Shown here piece by piece: positions 23,277-32,097 of a stretch of DNA of 32,097 bases (positions are counted from its first letter, which is position 1; every line of letters begins with the position of its first letter). The notes beneath the pieces were generated by a model. That model was not told the origin of the DNA and ran no database searches. It saw only the letters and a list, made by a program, of their open reading frames with translations. Made by a program: the position numbers and the translations under genes. Source of the DNA: Cytophagales bacterium (GTDB taxonomy: Bacteria; Bacteroidota; Bacteroidia; Cytophagales; Thermoflexibacteraceae). Location: positions 1-32,097 of the forward strand of contig CANGYA010000023.1 of assembly GCA_947457925.1 (NCBI GenBank), written 5' to 3'.

Positions 23277-24281
23277 TTATCTCAAAGGCAATATGTTTTC
23301 AAACTCTACGGTTAAATAGACTAGTCTTTCCGTTATACTTTTTTGCGTAATTACGCTAATTTTTTCTTTATGTCCTTTGATTTTTCCTATTACTTCATAG
23401 TAAAAGCCCATAAAATGTTCTTGTTCTATTTCTAAGACAAAGCCACTTTGTAAATGTTGTGTATGAATAAGCCAATTTTCTGCCCTCACACAGACTTTAG
23501 AACTTGGCAAGGTAGCTAACTGTTGGGCAGTAAATATGTTTTTAAACAATGTAATTGGTAAAATATTTGTATTACCAAATAATCTTGCAACATACTCATT
23601 TTCAGGGTTTTGATAAATATTTTGTGCCGTATCTATTCTTATTACTTGTCCTTCTTGCATAATCACAATACGATTTGTGAGTGCCAACGCATCATAAATA
23701 TCATGCGTTACGATAATAGCCGTAGTAGCATTTTCTTGCAACTCTTCCAATAAACTTTGTTTAATACTATGTTTCAGTCGCATATCTAAGTGGCTAAACG
23801 GCTCATCTAATAACAAAAGTTCTGGCGAAGCTGCCAAAGCCACCGCCAAAGCTGTGCGTTGTTGTTGCCCACCAGAAAGTTCGGCAGGCAGTTTATTGGC
23901 ACAAGCCTCCAACTCAAACCTTATTAAATAATTGTCAATAGCCTTTTCATAGTCAGGATTGGTTAAATGGCGTAAATAGTAACCAATATTTTCATTGATT
24001 TTATGGCGAGGCATCAGTTGAAAATCTTGTTGCACCAATTTAATAGCCTTGTGTCCTGCAATGAGTCGCTGGCTACGTCCTTCAATTTGTTGTCCTTCAA
24101 AATAAATTTCGCCTGTGGTCGCATCGTCTAAACCAGCTATTAATCTTAGCAAAGTGCTTTTTCCACTGCCACTTTCGCCTACTATCCCAATAATTTCGCC
24201 TCTTTCTACCTCAAAAGAAACATCTTGCAAGCCTATAGCTTTACCATACCACTTACTTACTTGATTGACTTGTAACAACAT
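23277..24281 (-). CDS. ABC transporter ATP-binding protein, PotA/FbpC-like
   Basis: 334 residues. Walker A GESGSGKST at 35-43, Q-loop VQQDFQLMP at 83-91, signature LSGGQ at 135-139, Walker B LLLLDEP at 155-161 and switch His193 (VTHD). After the ATPase core (about 1-235) comes a C-terminal region (about 240-334) with beta strands and a CVRAENWLI motif, like the TOBE-type regulatory domains of importers for spermidine, iron(III), molybdate or sulfate. NPENEYVARLFGNTNIL is typical of that family. No permease or substrate-binding protein gene is nearby, so it is an orphan ATPase here and its substrate is unknown. It is flanked by repeats on both sides. Confidence 0.85.
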   Translation of the reverse strand: MLLQVNQVSKWYGKAIGLQDVSFEVERGEIIGIVGESGSGKSTLLRLIAGLDDATTGEIYFEGQQIEGRSQRLIAGHKAIKLVQQDFQLMPRHKINENIGYYLRHLTNPDYEKAIDNYLIRFELEACANKLPAELSGGQQQRTALAVALAASPELLLLDEPFSHLDMRLKHSIKQSLLEELQENATTAIIVTHDIYDALALTNRIVIMQEGQVIRIDTAQNIYQNPENEYVARLFGNTNILPITLFKNIFTAQQLATLPSSKVCVRAENWLIHTQHLQSGFVLEIEQEHFMGFYYEVIGKIKGHKEKISVITQKSITERLVYLTVEFENILPLR

Positions 24282-24364
24282 ATTTTAGGATATTTATAAA
24301 TGCAAGTTAGTTACTATTACTGTAGCTACAGACTTCAGTCCGTAGAAAACTGTTGTAGAAGTTA

Positions 24365-24447
24365 TTAAGGTCTGTAGCATAGACTTCAGTCTGTGCCTAT
24401 AATATATTGTTATTACACAGACTAAAGTCTATGCTACAAAATCTTAA
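24365..24447. repeat. CTGTAGCATAGACT-family inverted repeat, long-loop form
   Basis: Left arm 24365-24395 and right arm 24416-24447 pair imperfectly across a 20-nt loop containing TAATATATTGTTA, which is also in the copy at 19692. A further CTGTAGCTACAGACTTCAGT segment (about 24320-24339) precedes it. It lies between rpoC's terminator and the ABC ATPase. Confidence 0.75.
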
Positions 24448-24468
24448 TAATGTCTATTATATAAAACA

Positions 24469-24496
24469 AAAATGGCATCTTTTCAGATGCCATTTT
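24469..24496 (-). terminator. rpoC terminator
   Basis: Perfect 12-bp arms AAAATGGCATCT (24469-24480) and AGATGCCATTTT (24485-24496) with a TTTC loop. On the minus strand the stem is followed by TTTTTGTTTTAT, a classical intrinsic terminator 35 nt after the rpoC stop. Confidence 0.8.
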
Positions 24497-24530
24497 GTTC
24501 AAACAGTAAACTCAATAAGGGGTGCAAATG

Positions 24531-27500
24531 TTATACTCTTTCTTTTTTGCCACCACCCTTCACTTTCATTATGTCCTTAATACTGTCGTAGTCGCCATCA
24601 ACGTCTATTTGAATCTCTTGGAATCTACGCTGACCTGTACCCGCAGGAATCAAGTGACCAACAATTACGTTTTCTTTCAAACCTACCAAGTGGTCTGCCT
24701 TACCTCTAATAGCTGCTTCACTCAAAACTTTTGTAGTTTCTTGGAAAGACGCAGCTGAAATAAAGCTCTTAGTACCCAAAGAGGCTTGTGTGATACCTTG
24801 TAAAGTTGGTTGAGAAACGGCTGTTTGAGCATCTCTCACTTTTACTAACTTTCTGTCGTTGCGTTTCAAGTAAGAGTTTTCATCTCTTAACTGGCTCATA
24901 CTCACAATCATACCGGGTTTCATTTTTGCAGAATCACCGCCTTCTAAGACAATTTTCTTATCTAAAATAGCATCATTTGCCTCTCTGAATGTGAATTTGT
25001 CCACTACTTGTCCCAACAAGAACATTGTATCTCCCGGGTCGACAACTTCTACTTTTTGCATCATTTGGCGTACAATTACTTCAAGGTGCTTATCGTTAAT
25101 TTTTACACCTTGTAAACGGTAAACGTCTTGAATTTCTTGTACCAAGTATTCTTGTACTGCCGTAGGACCTTTGATAAACAAAATATCATTTGGCGAAATA
25201 GCACCATCAGACAATGGCATACCTGCTTTCACAAAATCATTTTCTTGTACCAAAATCAATTTAGCCAAAGGCACCATATATTTTTTCTGTACGCCGTCTT
25301 TAGACTCTATGACAATCTCACGATTACCACGTTTTACATCACCGTACTTCACATAACCGTCTATCTCTGTTACAATAGCAGGGTTAGATGGGTTACGAGC
25401 CTCAAACAACTCTGTTACACGAGGCAAACCACCAGTAATGTCTTTTGTCTTAGACAAGGCTCTTGGGATTTTCACCAATACCTGACCTGCACGGACTTTC
25501 TGACCATTATCCACCGCTAAGTGCGCACCTACAGGCACGTTACTGCTTTGGCGGTTGCCGTCATCTGCCAAGATTAGTAATGTTGGGTTTTTACGGCGGT
25601 CTTTAGTATCTATAATAACTTTTTCTTTGTAGCCTGTCTGTTCGTCAAGTTCCTCACGGTACGTAATACCTTCTTCAATAGCATCGTATTCTACAACACC
25701 ATCATATTGCGACAAGATAACTGCATTGTAAGGATCCCAGAAACACAATTCTTGTTCTTTTTCTACTAAGTCGCCTTCTTTAATTTTCAAGAAAGCACCA
25801 TAAGGTACGTTATGAGCAATCAAGACTTGTTTAGTTTCAGGGCTAACAATACGCATTTCCGCAGTACGAGCCATGACAACAGGTAGTTGAGAACCATCTA
25901 AAGAAGTGGTTACAACCGTTTTCATTTCTTCAAACTCAATTTTACCACTGAACTTCGCCTTGATAGATGAATTTACAGATACGTTACCCGCAGCACCACC
26001 AGCGTGGAAGGTACGGAGAGTAAGCTGTGTACCGGGTTCACCGATAGACTGTGCAGCAATCACCCCAACGGCTTCGCCTATGTGCGTCATCTTACCTGTA
26101 GGCAAGCTACGACCATAACACTTACCGCAAATACCTTGACGAGTTTCGCAAGTCAAGACAGAACGTACTTCTACTTGTTCGATACCAGCCAATTCTATTT
26201 GCTCACCCATGTCTTCGTTAATTGTTTCGCCAGAGGCTACAATCAATTCGTTAGTTTGTGGGTGATAAATGTCATGCACCGAAGTACGACCAATAATTCT
26301 ATCTATCATTTTCTCGATGATAGTATCTTCTTGTTTAATAGCCTCCATGACTAAGCCACGCAAAGTACCACAATCTACCTCTGTAACTACTACGTCTTGT
26401 GCTACGTCCACCAAACGGCGAGTCAAGTAGCCCGCATCGGCTGTTTTCAAGGCAGTATCCGCCAAACCTTTTCTTGCACCGTGAGTAGAAATGAAGTATT
26501 CCAATACGTCCAAACCTTCTTTAAAGTTAGACAAGATTGGGTTTTCAATAATCTCATTACCAGTACCTTGCAAGTTTTTCTGCGGTTTCGCCATCAAGCC
26601 CCTCATACCCCCTAATTGGCGAATTTGCTCACGAGAACCCCTTGCCCCAGAGTGCATCATCATGTAGATAGAGTTGAAACCTTGGTCGTCTTCAGACAAC
26701 TGTTTCATCAATACCTCCATGAGTTTGGTATTTACCCTTGACCAAACGTCAATGACTTGGTTATATCTTTCGTTATCAGTGATTAAGCCCATATAGAAGT
26801 TAGACAATACAGCTCCTACTTCTTCTTTAGCTTTTTCTATTAAGGCTTGTTTTTCATCAGGAATTTTGATGTCAGACAAACCAATAGACAAACCACCTTT
26901 GAAGGCTGTTTGAAAACCTAATGATTTGATGTCATCCAAGAATAAGGCAGTACGAGCCATACCTACAGTCTTAAACACCACCCCGATAACTTGTTGTAAT
27001 TTCTTCTTCGTTAATTCTTCGTTGATAAAACCTACTTCTTTAGGCATCACTTGGTTGAACAACACACGACCCGCCACCGTTTCGATAATTTTCGTAACCA
27101 ATTCGCCATTGGCTAATGGTTTGCCATCTACTTTACCTTCTTCTAATACTACAGGTACACGCACTTTAATCCATGCGTTTTTGTGCAATTTCTTTTCGTT
27201 CAATGCAATGATGACTTCTTCTGGAGAATAAAAAGTAAGTCCAGAACCTTCCACAGGTTTTTCAGGCGTTGGTTTACGTCCTTTAGACAAGTAATACAAG
27301 CCCAAAACCATGTCTTGCGAAGGTACGGTAATTGGCGTACCATTGGCAGGGTTCAAAATATTATGCGATGCCAACATCAATAGAGAGGCTTCCAAAACGG
27401 CTTCATGTCCGAGTGGTACGTGAACCGCCATTTGGTCACCGTCAAAGTCGGCGTTGAAAGCCGTACATACTAAAGGGTGCAACTGAATAGCCTTACCTTC

Positions 27501-28868
27501 TATCAATTTTGGCTGGAAAGCCTGAATACCTAAACGGTGCAAAGTAGGGGCACGGTTTAGCAATACAGGATGTCCTTTCAATACGTTTTCTAAAATATCC
27601 CATACTACAGGCTGTTTTCTATCTACAATTTTCTTTGCAGACTTCACCGTTTTTACAATACCTCTCTCTATCAACTTACGGATAATGAATGGTTTGAACA
27701 ATTCGGCAGCCATGTCTTTTGGTAAACCGCACTCGTGTAGTTTCAATTCAGGTCCTACTACGATTACAGAACGACCAGAGTAATCCACACGTTTACCCAA
27801 CAAGTTTTGACGGAAACGACCTTGCTTACCTTTGAGCATATCCGACAAAGATTTTAAGGCTCTGTTACCATCAGAACGTACTGCATTGATTTTACGAGAG
27901 TTATCGAACAAAGAGTCGACAGCCTCTTGCAACATACGTTTTTCATTACGTAAAATTACTTCGGGTGCTTTAATGTCTATCAGACGTTTCAAACGGTTAT
28001 TACGAATAATTACTCGTCTGTAAAGGTCATTCAAATCTGAAGTAGCAAAACGACCACCGTCAAGAGGTACTAATGGGCGTAATTCTGGTGGAATTACAGG
28101 CACCATACGAATCACCATCCATTCGGGTCTGTTTTCAATTCTTGTATTGGCAGAACGGAAAGCCTCTACCACTTTGAGCCTTTTAAGAGCTTCAGCCCTA
28201 CGTTGTTGCGAAGAGTCTGTAGCTGCTGCATGGCGAAGTTCGTAAGACAATTCGTCGAGTTTTGTGCGTTTCAACAACATTTCCAACGCCTCTGCTCCCA
28301 TCTTCGCAATGAATTTGTGAGGGTCTTCGTCATCTAATAGTTGGTTTTCTCTCGGCAATTTCTCTACAATGTCCAAGTATTCGTCTTCTGTCAAGAAGTC
28401 CATGCGTTGCACACCGTCATTTGCCTTGATACCGGGCTGAATCACGACATATCTTTCATAGTAAATCACTTGGTCAAGTTTCTTGGTAGGCAATCCTAAC
28501 AAGTAACCAATTTTGTTGGGTAGAGAACGGAAGTACCAGATATGAGCCACAGGAATAACCAACTGGATATGCCCCATTCTCTCTCTACGAACTTTCTTTT
28601 CCGTAACCTCAACGCCACAACGGTCACAAACAATCCCCTTGTAACGGATACGTTTGTATTTTCCGCAATGACATTCCCAATCTTTCACCGGTCCGAAAGT
28701 TCTCTCGCAAAACAAACCGCCCATTTCAGGTTTGTAAGTACGATAATTGATAGTTTCGGGTTGAGTAACCTCACCATGTGATGAGCTAAGAATAGACTCT
28801 GGAGAGGCTAAACTAATGGTGATTTTCGTGAAATCTGTATTGATTTTTTTGTTCTTCTTGAAAGCCAT
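24531..28868 (-). CDS. rpoC: RNA polymerase subunit beta'
   Basis: 1445 residues, full length for Bacteroidota. The zinc site near the N-terminus has Cys66, Cys68, Cys81 and Cys84; the catalytic loop NADFDGD at 472-478 holds the three magnesium-binding Asp residues; [13 protein letters not shown] (439-451) and the trigger-loop region with [16 protein letters not shown] are intact. The second zinc site, [13 protein letters not shown], is present with its upstream partner Cys in VDCGTL. The gene is not preceded by rpoB: the 353 bases upstream are non-coding and then a divergent gene begins. It has its own -7 box (28900-28907) and a strong terminator, so it is transcribed alone here. The usual ribosomal protein genes (rplL, rplJ) are absent too. 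Confidence 0.98.
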   Translation of the reverse strand: MAFKKNKKINTDFTKITISLASPESILSSSHGEVTQPETINYRTYKPEMGGLFCERTFGPVKDWECHCGKYKRIRYKGIVCDRCGVEVTEKKVRRERMGHIQLVIPVAHIWYFRSLPNKIGYLLGLPTKKLDQVIYYERYVVIQPGIKANDGVQRMDFLTEDEYLDIVEKLPRENQLLDDEDPHKFIAKMGAEALEMLLKRTKLDELSYELRHAAATDSSQQRRAEALKRLKVVEAFRSANTRIENRPEWMVIRMVPVIPPELRPLVPLDGGRFATSDLNDLYRRVIIRNNRLKRLIDIKAPEVILRNEKRMLQEAVDSLFDNSRKINAVRSDGNRALKSLSDMLKGKQGRFRQNLLGKRVDYSGRSVIVVGPELKLHECGLPKDMAAELFKPFIIRKLIERGIVKTVKSAKKIVDRKQPVVWDILENVLKGHPVLLNRAPTLHRLGIQAFQPKLIEGKAIQLHPLVCTAFNADFDGDQMAVHVPLGHEAVLEASLLMLASHNILNPANGTPITVPSQDMVLGLYYLSKGRKPTPEKPVEGSGLTFYSPEEVIIALNEKKLHKNAWIKVRVPVVLEEGKVDGKPLANGELVTKIIETVAGRVLFNQVMPKEVGFINEELTKKKLQQVIGVVFKTVGMARTALFLDDIKSLGFQTAFKGGLSIGLSDIKIPDEKQALIEKAKEEVGAVLSNFYMGLITDNERYNQVIDVWSRVNTKLMEVLMKQLSEDDQGFNSIYMMMHSGARGSREQIRQLGGMRGLMAKPQKNLQGTGNEIIENPILSNFKEGLDVLEYFISTHGARKGLADTALKTADAGYLTRRLVDVAQDVVVTEVDCGTLRGLVMEAIKQEDTIIEKMIDRIIGRTSVHDIYHPQTNELIVASGETINEDMGEQIELAGIEQVEVRSVLTCETRQGICGKCYGRSLPTGKMTHIGEAVGVIAAQSIGEPGTQLTLRTFHAGGAAGNVSVNSSIKAKFSGKIEFEEMKTVVTTSLDGSQLPVVMARTAEMRIVSPETKQVLIAHNVPYGAFLKIKEGDLVEKEQELCFWDPYNAVILSQYDGVVEYDAIEEGITYREELDEQTGYKEKVIIDTKDRRKNPTLLILADDGNRQSSNVPVGAHLAVDNGQKVRAGQVLVKIPRALSKTKDITGGLPRVTELFEARNPSNPAIVTEIDGYVKYGDVKRGNREIVIESKDGVQKKYMVPLAKLILVQENDFVKAGMPLSDGAISPNDILFIKGPTAVQEYLVQEIQDVYRLQGVKINDKHLEVIVRQMMQKVEVVDPGDTMFLLGQVVDKFTFREANDAILDKKIVLEGGDSAKMKPGMIVSMSQLRDENSYLKRNDRKLVKVRDAQTAVSQPTLQGITQASLGTKSFISAASFQETTKVLSEAAIRGKADHLVGLKENVIVGHLIPAGTGQRRFQEIQIDVDGDYDSIKDIMKVKGGGKKERV

Positions 28869-28899
28869 TAGACGTGCGCAGTTTACTGTTTTGAACTTG

Positions 28900-28907
28900 C
28901 AAAGTTA
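28900..28907 (-). promoter_or_regulatory. -7 box upstream of rpoC
   Basis: TAACTTTG followed by CAAG on the minus strand, the most common Bacteroidota -7 form. Transcription would start near 28893, about 25 nt before ATG 28868. No clear -33 TTG at 19-21 nt. The rest of the gap 28869-29221 shows the divergent promoter at 29181 and otherwise AT-rich sequence with no gene. Confidence 0.45.
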
Positions 28908-29180
28908 CAAAAAACATTTTCTCGTGCTAATTATGGGCAGTTTTTTTTGGTAAATTTTTTGTGGTAACAGCCTTTTTCTTTGCTAGGCTTTCCACTAAAG
29001 TCATTGCAAGCCATTTGTCTGATAACCTCGAAGGTATTAGGCAAATAAACTCTCATTGCCAAAAAACTAATATTTGTTAAATCTAAATAAAAAAAAGGCT
29101 TAATTCCTTAAAATGTAAGGGTTTTCGAGGCTTTTACTGTTTAAGTAACTACTAAAAATTTCGATTTATCTAAAAATTCT

Positions 29181-29188
29181 TACTTTTG
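29181..29188 (+). promoter_or_regulatory. -7 box upstream of the PorE-like gene
   Basis: TACTTTTG on the plus strand, followed by TAAC; predicted start near 29195, about 27 nt before ATG 29222. A TTTC at 29159-29162 lies at a plausible -33 distance (18 nt) but is a weak match. Confidence 0.45.
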
Positions 29189-29221
29189 TAACTACAAATA
29201 GACTGTATTACTCATTTTACC

Positions 29222-31261
29222 ATGACTAAGAAAATCATTATATATTCTCTGGCTTTTTTGGCAATGGCTGGTTGCCGAAGCCTCCCCAAAACAGCCAAAG
29301 ATTACTTTGAACAAGCTAAGTATGAGCCTGCTTTGGGAGTTTACAAACAAATTGCTGGCATTAAAGCTGCTACTGCCGAACAAAAAGGCAATGCAAACTT
29401 TATGATAGGCGAATGTTACCGCCTCTCTAACCGTGTGGCATTGGCTCTGCCTTACTACAAAGCTGCTATGGATTTGGGCTATACCAACAAAGTGGCTGAA
29501 TTGCCGTTTTACTATGCCCAAGCCCTCAAAGCCAATGAAAAATATGATTTGGCTGCCGAACAATTCAAGTTATTTGCAGAAAATACGACCAATAATGATG
29601 ACAAAGTGGCTATTGCAAAAAGAGAAGCTGCGGGTTTAGCCATTATCAGAGGGATTTACGAAACAAAATCTTTTACTACTATCAAAAACTGCACAGGTAT
29701 TAATACGCCTGATGCCGAATTTTCGCCTGCTATTTTGCAAAAGAAAGTAGTGTTTAGTTCTTCAAGACGCAAAGAAAAAGTTTTTGAAACCAACGGACAA
29801 GGTTTTAATGACTTGTACGTTTTCAACTTTAAGGACTCCGCTAATTGTCAAGGTGATATTGTGCCTTTCTTTGGGCTAAATGTTAATGCGTATTATTCAC
29901 ATGAGGCTTGTCCTACGTTTTCGCCAGACGGCAAAACCATGATTTTTGCCCGCAGCAACAAAGGCGAAAAGAAAGAGGCAATGAAAGAAGTAAAACTCTT
30001 TAAATCTACTTTCAACGGTACAGAGTGGGCAGAACCTGCGGTATTATCGCCTATTTCTAACGATACTTTGAGTGGTATTTGGGACTCTAACCCTGCTTTG
30101 TCGCCAGACGGCACAACTTTATACTTTGCCTCTAACCGCAAAGATGAAAGTTTTGGTGGCATAGATATTTTCAAAGCTACAAAAGATGCCAACGGAGGTT
30201 GGGGCAATGTTCAGAACTTAGGAAAACCGTTTAACACCGAAGGAGATGATATGTTTCCGTATATGTCGGCAGATGGTCGTTTCTTTTTTGCTTCAGATGG
30301 TCATGTGGGCTTAGGTGGTTTAGATATTTTTTACTTGGACACGACAAAAACCAAACAAGCTGATGGCAGTTTAAAAACAGAATTGGTAGTTCGCAATGCA
30401 GGTAAACCAATGAACAGCACCGCAGACGACTTCGGTATTGTCTTTGGCAATAAAACAGACGGCTATTTTACGTCTAACCGTAGCACAGACGAAGCCAAAG
30501 GTGATGACGATATTTTTGCCTTCAAAAATGACTCTATTTACCAGAAAAAAGTTACTTACTATTTGCAAGGTATCACGTATGCAGAAGACGAGTTGGGCAA
30601 ACAGCGGATTTTGGGTAGTGTAACTGTGGTATTGAAAAATGACAAAGGCGAAACTATAGAAAAAGTTGTTTCTACGGAAGAAGGTAAGTTTAAATTCCCT
30701 AAACCTGTGGCGGTTGATGCAAAATTTGAGTTGGAAGGCGAAAAAGGTGAACAATTCTTGAAACGAAATCTTAACTATAACACAATGGGCAAAGGCGTAA
30801 AAGACATTACAAAATTGCCTAAACGTGAAAATGAAATCTACTTTGATACTTTATTGGTGTTGAGAGAAAACATTTTCAAGAGAGTTGATGAAAAAACAAA
30901 GAAGGTGATTGTACCTGAAATTGAAATTTTGTACGACTATGACAAAGCTGATATTCGCCCAGATGCAGCAAAAACTCTTGATGAATTTTATGATTTCTTG
31001 AAAGATTACTTTGCTGAATACCCCACACAGGTATTAGAAATGGGTTCGCATACGGACTCAAGAGGTAGTGATAAGTACAACCAAAAATTAGCACAAAGAC
31101 GTGCCGAATCTGCCGTTGCTTACTTGGTGAAAAAAGGTATTGCCACAGACAGAATACGTGCTAAAGGTTATGGCGAATACGAACCCAAAGTAAAAAATGC
31201 AAAAACAGAAGCACAGCACCAAGCCAACCGCCGTACTACTGTAAAAATTATTAAAGGTTAA
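29222..31261 (+). CDS. PorE-like lipoprotein: TPR, PD40 propeller, CRD and OmpA domain
   Basis: 679 residues. A lipoprotein signal with MAGC places lipidated Cys at 18. TPR-like helices cover about 24-150 (KDYFEQAKYEPALGVYKQI, PYYKAAMDLGY, AAEQFKLFAEN). PD40/WD40-like propeller strands follow at about 170-430 (CPTFSPDGKTMIFARS, NPALSPDGTTLYFASNR, PYMSADGRFFFASDG, GGLDIFYL). A small beta domain (about 450-540) resembles the carboxypeptidase regulatory fold. The C-terminal OmpA peptidoglycan-binding domain (about 555-679) has SHTDSRG and LAQRRAESAVAYL with the Asp and Arg that bind diaminopimelate. This domain order and length match PorE, a T9SS component that tethers the machine to peptidoglycan. 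Bacteroidota carry several such paralogues, so identity as the true PorE is not certain. A T9SS cargo gene lies 10 kb upstream. Confidence 0.8.
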   Translation: MTKKIIIYSLAFLAMAGCRSLPKTAKDYFEQAKYEPALGVYKQIAGIKAATAEQKGNANFMIGECYRLSNRVALALPYYKAAMDLGYTNKVAELPFYYAQALKANEKYDLAAEQFKLFAENTTNNDDKVAIAKREAAGLAIIRGIYETKSFTTIKNCTGINTPDAEFSPAILQKKVVFSSSRRKEKVFETNGQGFNDLYVFNFKDSANCQGDIVPFFGLNVNAYYSHEACPTFSPDGKTMIFARSNKGEKKEAMKEVKLFKSTFNGTEWAEPAVLSPISNDTLSGIWDSNPALSPDGTTLYFASNRKDESFGGIDIFKATKDANGGWGNVQNLGKPFNTEGDDMFPYMSADGRFFFASDGHVGLGGLDIFYLDTTKTKQADGSLKTELVVRNAGKPMNSTADDFGIVFGNKTDGYFTSNRSTDEAKGDDDIFAFKNDSIYQKKVTYYLQGITYAEDELGKQRILGSVTVVLKNDKGETIEKVVSTEEGKFKFPKPVAVDAKFELEGEKGEQFLKRNLNYNTMGKGVKDITKLPKRENEIYFDTLLVLRENIFKRVDEKTKKVIVPEIEILYDYDKADIRPDAAKTLDEFYDFLKDYFAEYPTQVLEMGSHTDSRGSDKYNQKLAQRRAESAVAYLVKKGIATDRIRAKGYGEYEPKVKNAKTEAQHQANRRTTVKIIKG

Positions 31262-31285
31262 TTCATTAAACTGATAGTTGTACTC

Positions 31286-31319
31286 AAACCTATAAGGTTT
31301 TAAAAAACCTTATAGGTTT
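31286..31319. terminator. Perfect hairpin after the PorE-like gene
   Basis: 15-bp arms AAACCTATAAGGTTT (31286-31300) and complement (31305-31319) with a TAAA loop, 25 nt after the stop and 13 nt before the next ATG. It may terminate the PorE-like transcript or be an interspersed palindrome; there is little T-tract after it. Confidence 0.55.
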
Positions 31320-31331
31320 AACTTTTCGAAC

Positions 31332-31856
31332 ATGAATCCACGTATCTACATTCGCACTGCCCTCCTAACAGGTATGCTCACAGGCTTAGTTTGCTATTTG
31401 TCTGTTTTGTTGTTTTATCAAATAGGTATGCAGCCATTGGGCAAACATTTTTACTTGTTCATGCCTATTTTTGCTATGGGTTTTACCTTCGGCATTACCT
31501 ATTTTAGAAATTACCAAAACGGAGGAGTTTTGACTACTTCACAAGGTTTATTAATGGGTTTGGTAGCCAATTTCTTAGCCTCTACGTTTTATGCCACGAC
31601 CCTGTACGTCTATTTGCAATATGTGAATGATGAAATTTTTGTGAGCCACCTCAAAGATTTACAAAACTATTTCATACAAAATAAAGATGCTTTGATTCAA
31701 CAAACCTCCAAAGAAGCCTACGAAACACATTTACAATCTCTACCATCTGTAACAGTTACCACTAAAATTGCAGATAATTGGCTGCGTTGTTCTATTTTGG
31801 GGCTGTTTATTGGTGTGGCTACGGGCTTTTTCTTGAGGAAACAAGAAAAGGCATAG
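31332..31856 (+). CDS. DUF4199 family membrane protein
   Basis: 174 residues, the usual size of DUF4199 proteins, which are found almost only in Bacteroidota. Four membrane segments are visible: about 8-30, 40-56, 69-92 and 150-166. Between the third and fourth lies a polar, helical loop (about 98-145) rich in Lys, Gln and Glu. GFTFGITYFRNY(Q)NGG (49-64) and the second segment pair are typical of the family. Function is unknown. It follows the PorE-like gene on the same strand with only 70 nt between, but a strong hairpin sits in that gap. The next gene is convergent. Confidence 0.82.
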   Translation: MNPRIYIRTALLTGMLTGLVCYLSVLLFYQIGMQPLGKHFYLFMPIFAMGFTFGITYFRNYQNGGVLTTSQGLLMGLVANFLASTFYATTLYVYLQYVNDEIFVSHLKDLQNYFIQNKDALIQQTSKEAYETHLQSLPSVTVTTKIADNWLRCSILGLFIGVATGFFLRKQEKA

Positions 31857-31895
31857 AACGGCTCTCTATACAGTTACAAGTAATTGATAATTAAG

Positions 31896-31924
31896 ACTTT
31901 CCAAGTCTTGAAGACTTGGAAAGT
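31896..31924. terminator. Perfect hairpin between convergent genes
   Basis: 12-bp arms ACTTTCCAAGTC (31896-31907) and GACTTGGAAAGT (31913-31924) with a TTGAA loop, followed by TTAAAAC. It lies between DUF4199 and the convergent rtcB end. The right arm and following bases (GACTTGGAAAGTTTAAAA) recur unpaired at 217-234, so it also behaves as an interspersed repeat. Confidence 0.6.
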
Positions 31925-31968
31925 TTAAAACTTTGCTCATAAGGTTGATACCCAATGACTATTTTTAC

Positions 31969-32097
31969 TTAATCCTCTCTCGGCTGTTTACGGTCTGCGT
32001 CTGCCATACGCACAATTTTCGGGTGAAACTTCGCCAAAATGCTTACCAATTCCTCTTGTGCTTTCATCACTTCATAAATGTCTTTGTAAACCATTGG
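31969..32097 (-). CDS. rtcB: 3' end of RNA-splicing ligase RtcB (partial)
   Basis: The last 42 codons of a minus-strand gene cut by the window edge, ending at TAA 31969-31971. The translation starts PMVYKDIYEVMKAQEELVSI and continues through KFHPKIVRMAD. This resembles the C-terminal helix of RtcB, where a VYKDI(D/E)EVM.AQ..LV motif precedes the end. RtcB is the manganese- and GTP-dependent ligase that joins 2',3'-cyclic phosphate and 5'-OH RNA ends in RNA repair. The catalytic residues lie outside the window, so the call rests on the C-terminal signature alone. A short polar tail (ADADRKQPRED) extends beyond the usual end. Confidence 0.65.
   Translation of the reverse strand, partial: PMVYKDIYEVMKAQEELVSILAKFHPKIVRMADADRKQPRED

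Overview
The window is AT-rich chromosomal DNA from a member of the Bacteroidota, most likely Cytophagales or a close relative. Five things point there: a type IX secretion (T9SS) cargo protein ending in a gliding-motility (CHU_C-type) C-terminal domain; a PorE-like TPR/PD40/OmpA lipoprotein; a fused LpxC-FabZ protein; a DUF4199 membrane protein; and promoters of the Bacteroidota type (TTTG, 19-21 nt, TAnnTTTG) at the right distance from several starts. No rRNA, tRNA, CRISPR array, insertion sequence or transposase was seen.

Layout. 1-3.8 kb: the end of an unknown gene, a PKD-repeat lipoprotein, a tiny Cys-rich NVEALA-like secreted peptide gene interrupted by an in-frame stop, and a beta-propeller lipoprotein beside it. 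3.8-5.8 kb: a single-gene TIR-SLOG protein (probable NAD-cleaving immune effector fused to a nucleotide-sensing domain) and a small secreted repeat protein. 6-12.2 kb: AlkB-type monooxygenase, LpxC-FabZ, exported isoaspartyl peptidase/asparaginase, dCTP deaminase and LptB, so lipid A synthesis and LPS export genes lie near each other. 12.2-15.8 kb: an AT-rich accessory block with a complete type II restriction-modification locus (controller-type HTH protein, MamI-like nuclease, convergent beta-class methyltransferase), a remnant ORF and two unknown small proteins. 15.9-19.7 kb: a 1238-residue T9SS-secreted glycine-rich/Ig-like protein. 19.8-24.3 kb: BadF-type sugar kinase, a sigma-54 activator lacking a DNA-binding domain, an alpha/beta hydrolase and an orphan ABC ATPase. 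24.5-28.9 kb: rpoC, with no rpoB beside it. 29.2-32.1 kb: PorE-like lipoprotein, DUF4199 protein and the 3' end of rtcB.

Most intergenic gaps are filled with palindromic interspersed repeats of at least three families: large nested inverted repeats (7171-7443, 23003-23242, perhaps 10203-10363), a CTGTAGCATAGACT family (5047, 9108, 19692, 24365) and a CTCTCCAAATGGAGAG family (5205, 11160, 22040). They explain several spurious ORFs and N-terminal extensions, so starts were corrected for dcd, lpxC-fabZ, the hydrolase and others.

Most worth following up: the restriction-modification locus, whose two promoters share a near-identical 22-bp sequence placed to suggest opposite regulation; the interrupted Cys-rich peptide next to a propeller lipoprotein; the stand-alone TIR-SLOG gene; and the rpoC gene detached from rpoB.
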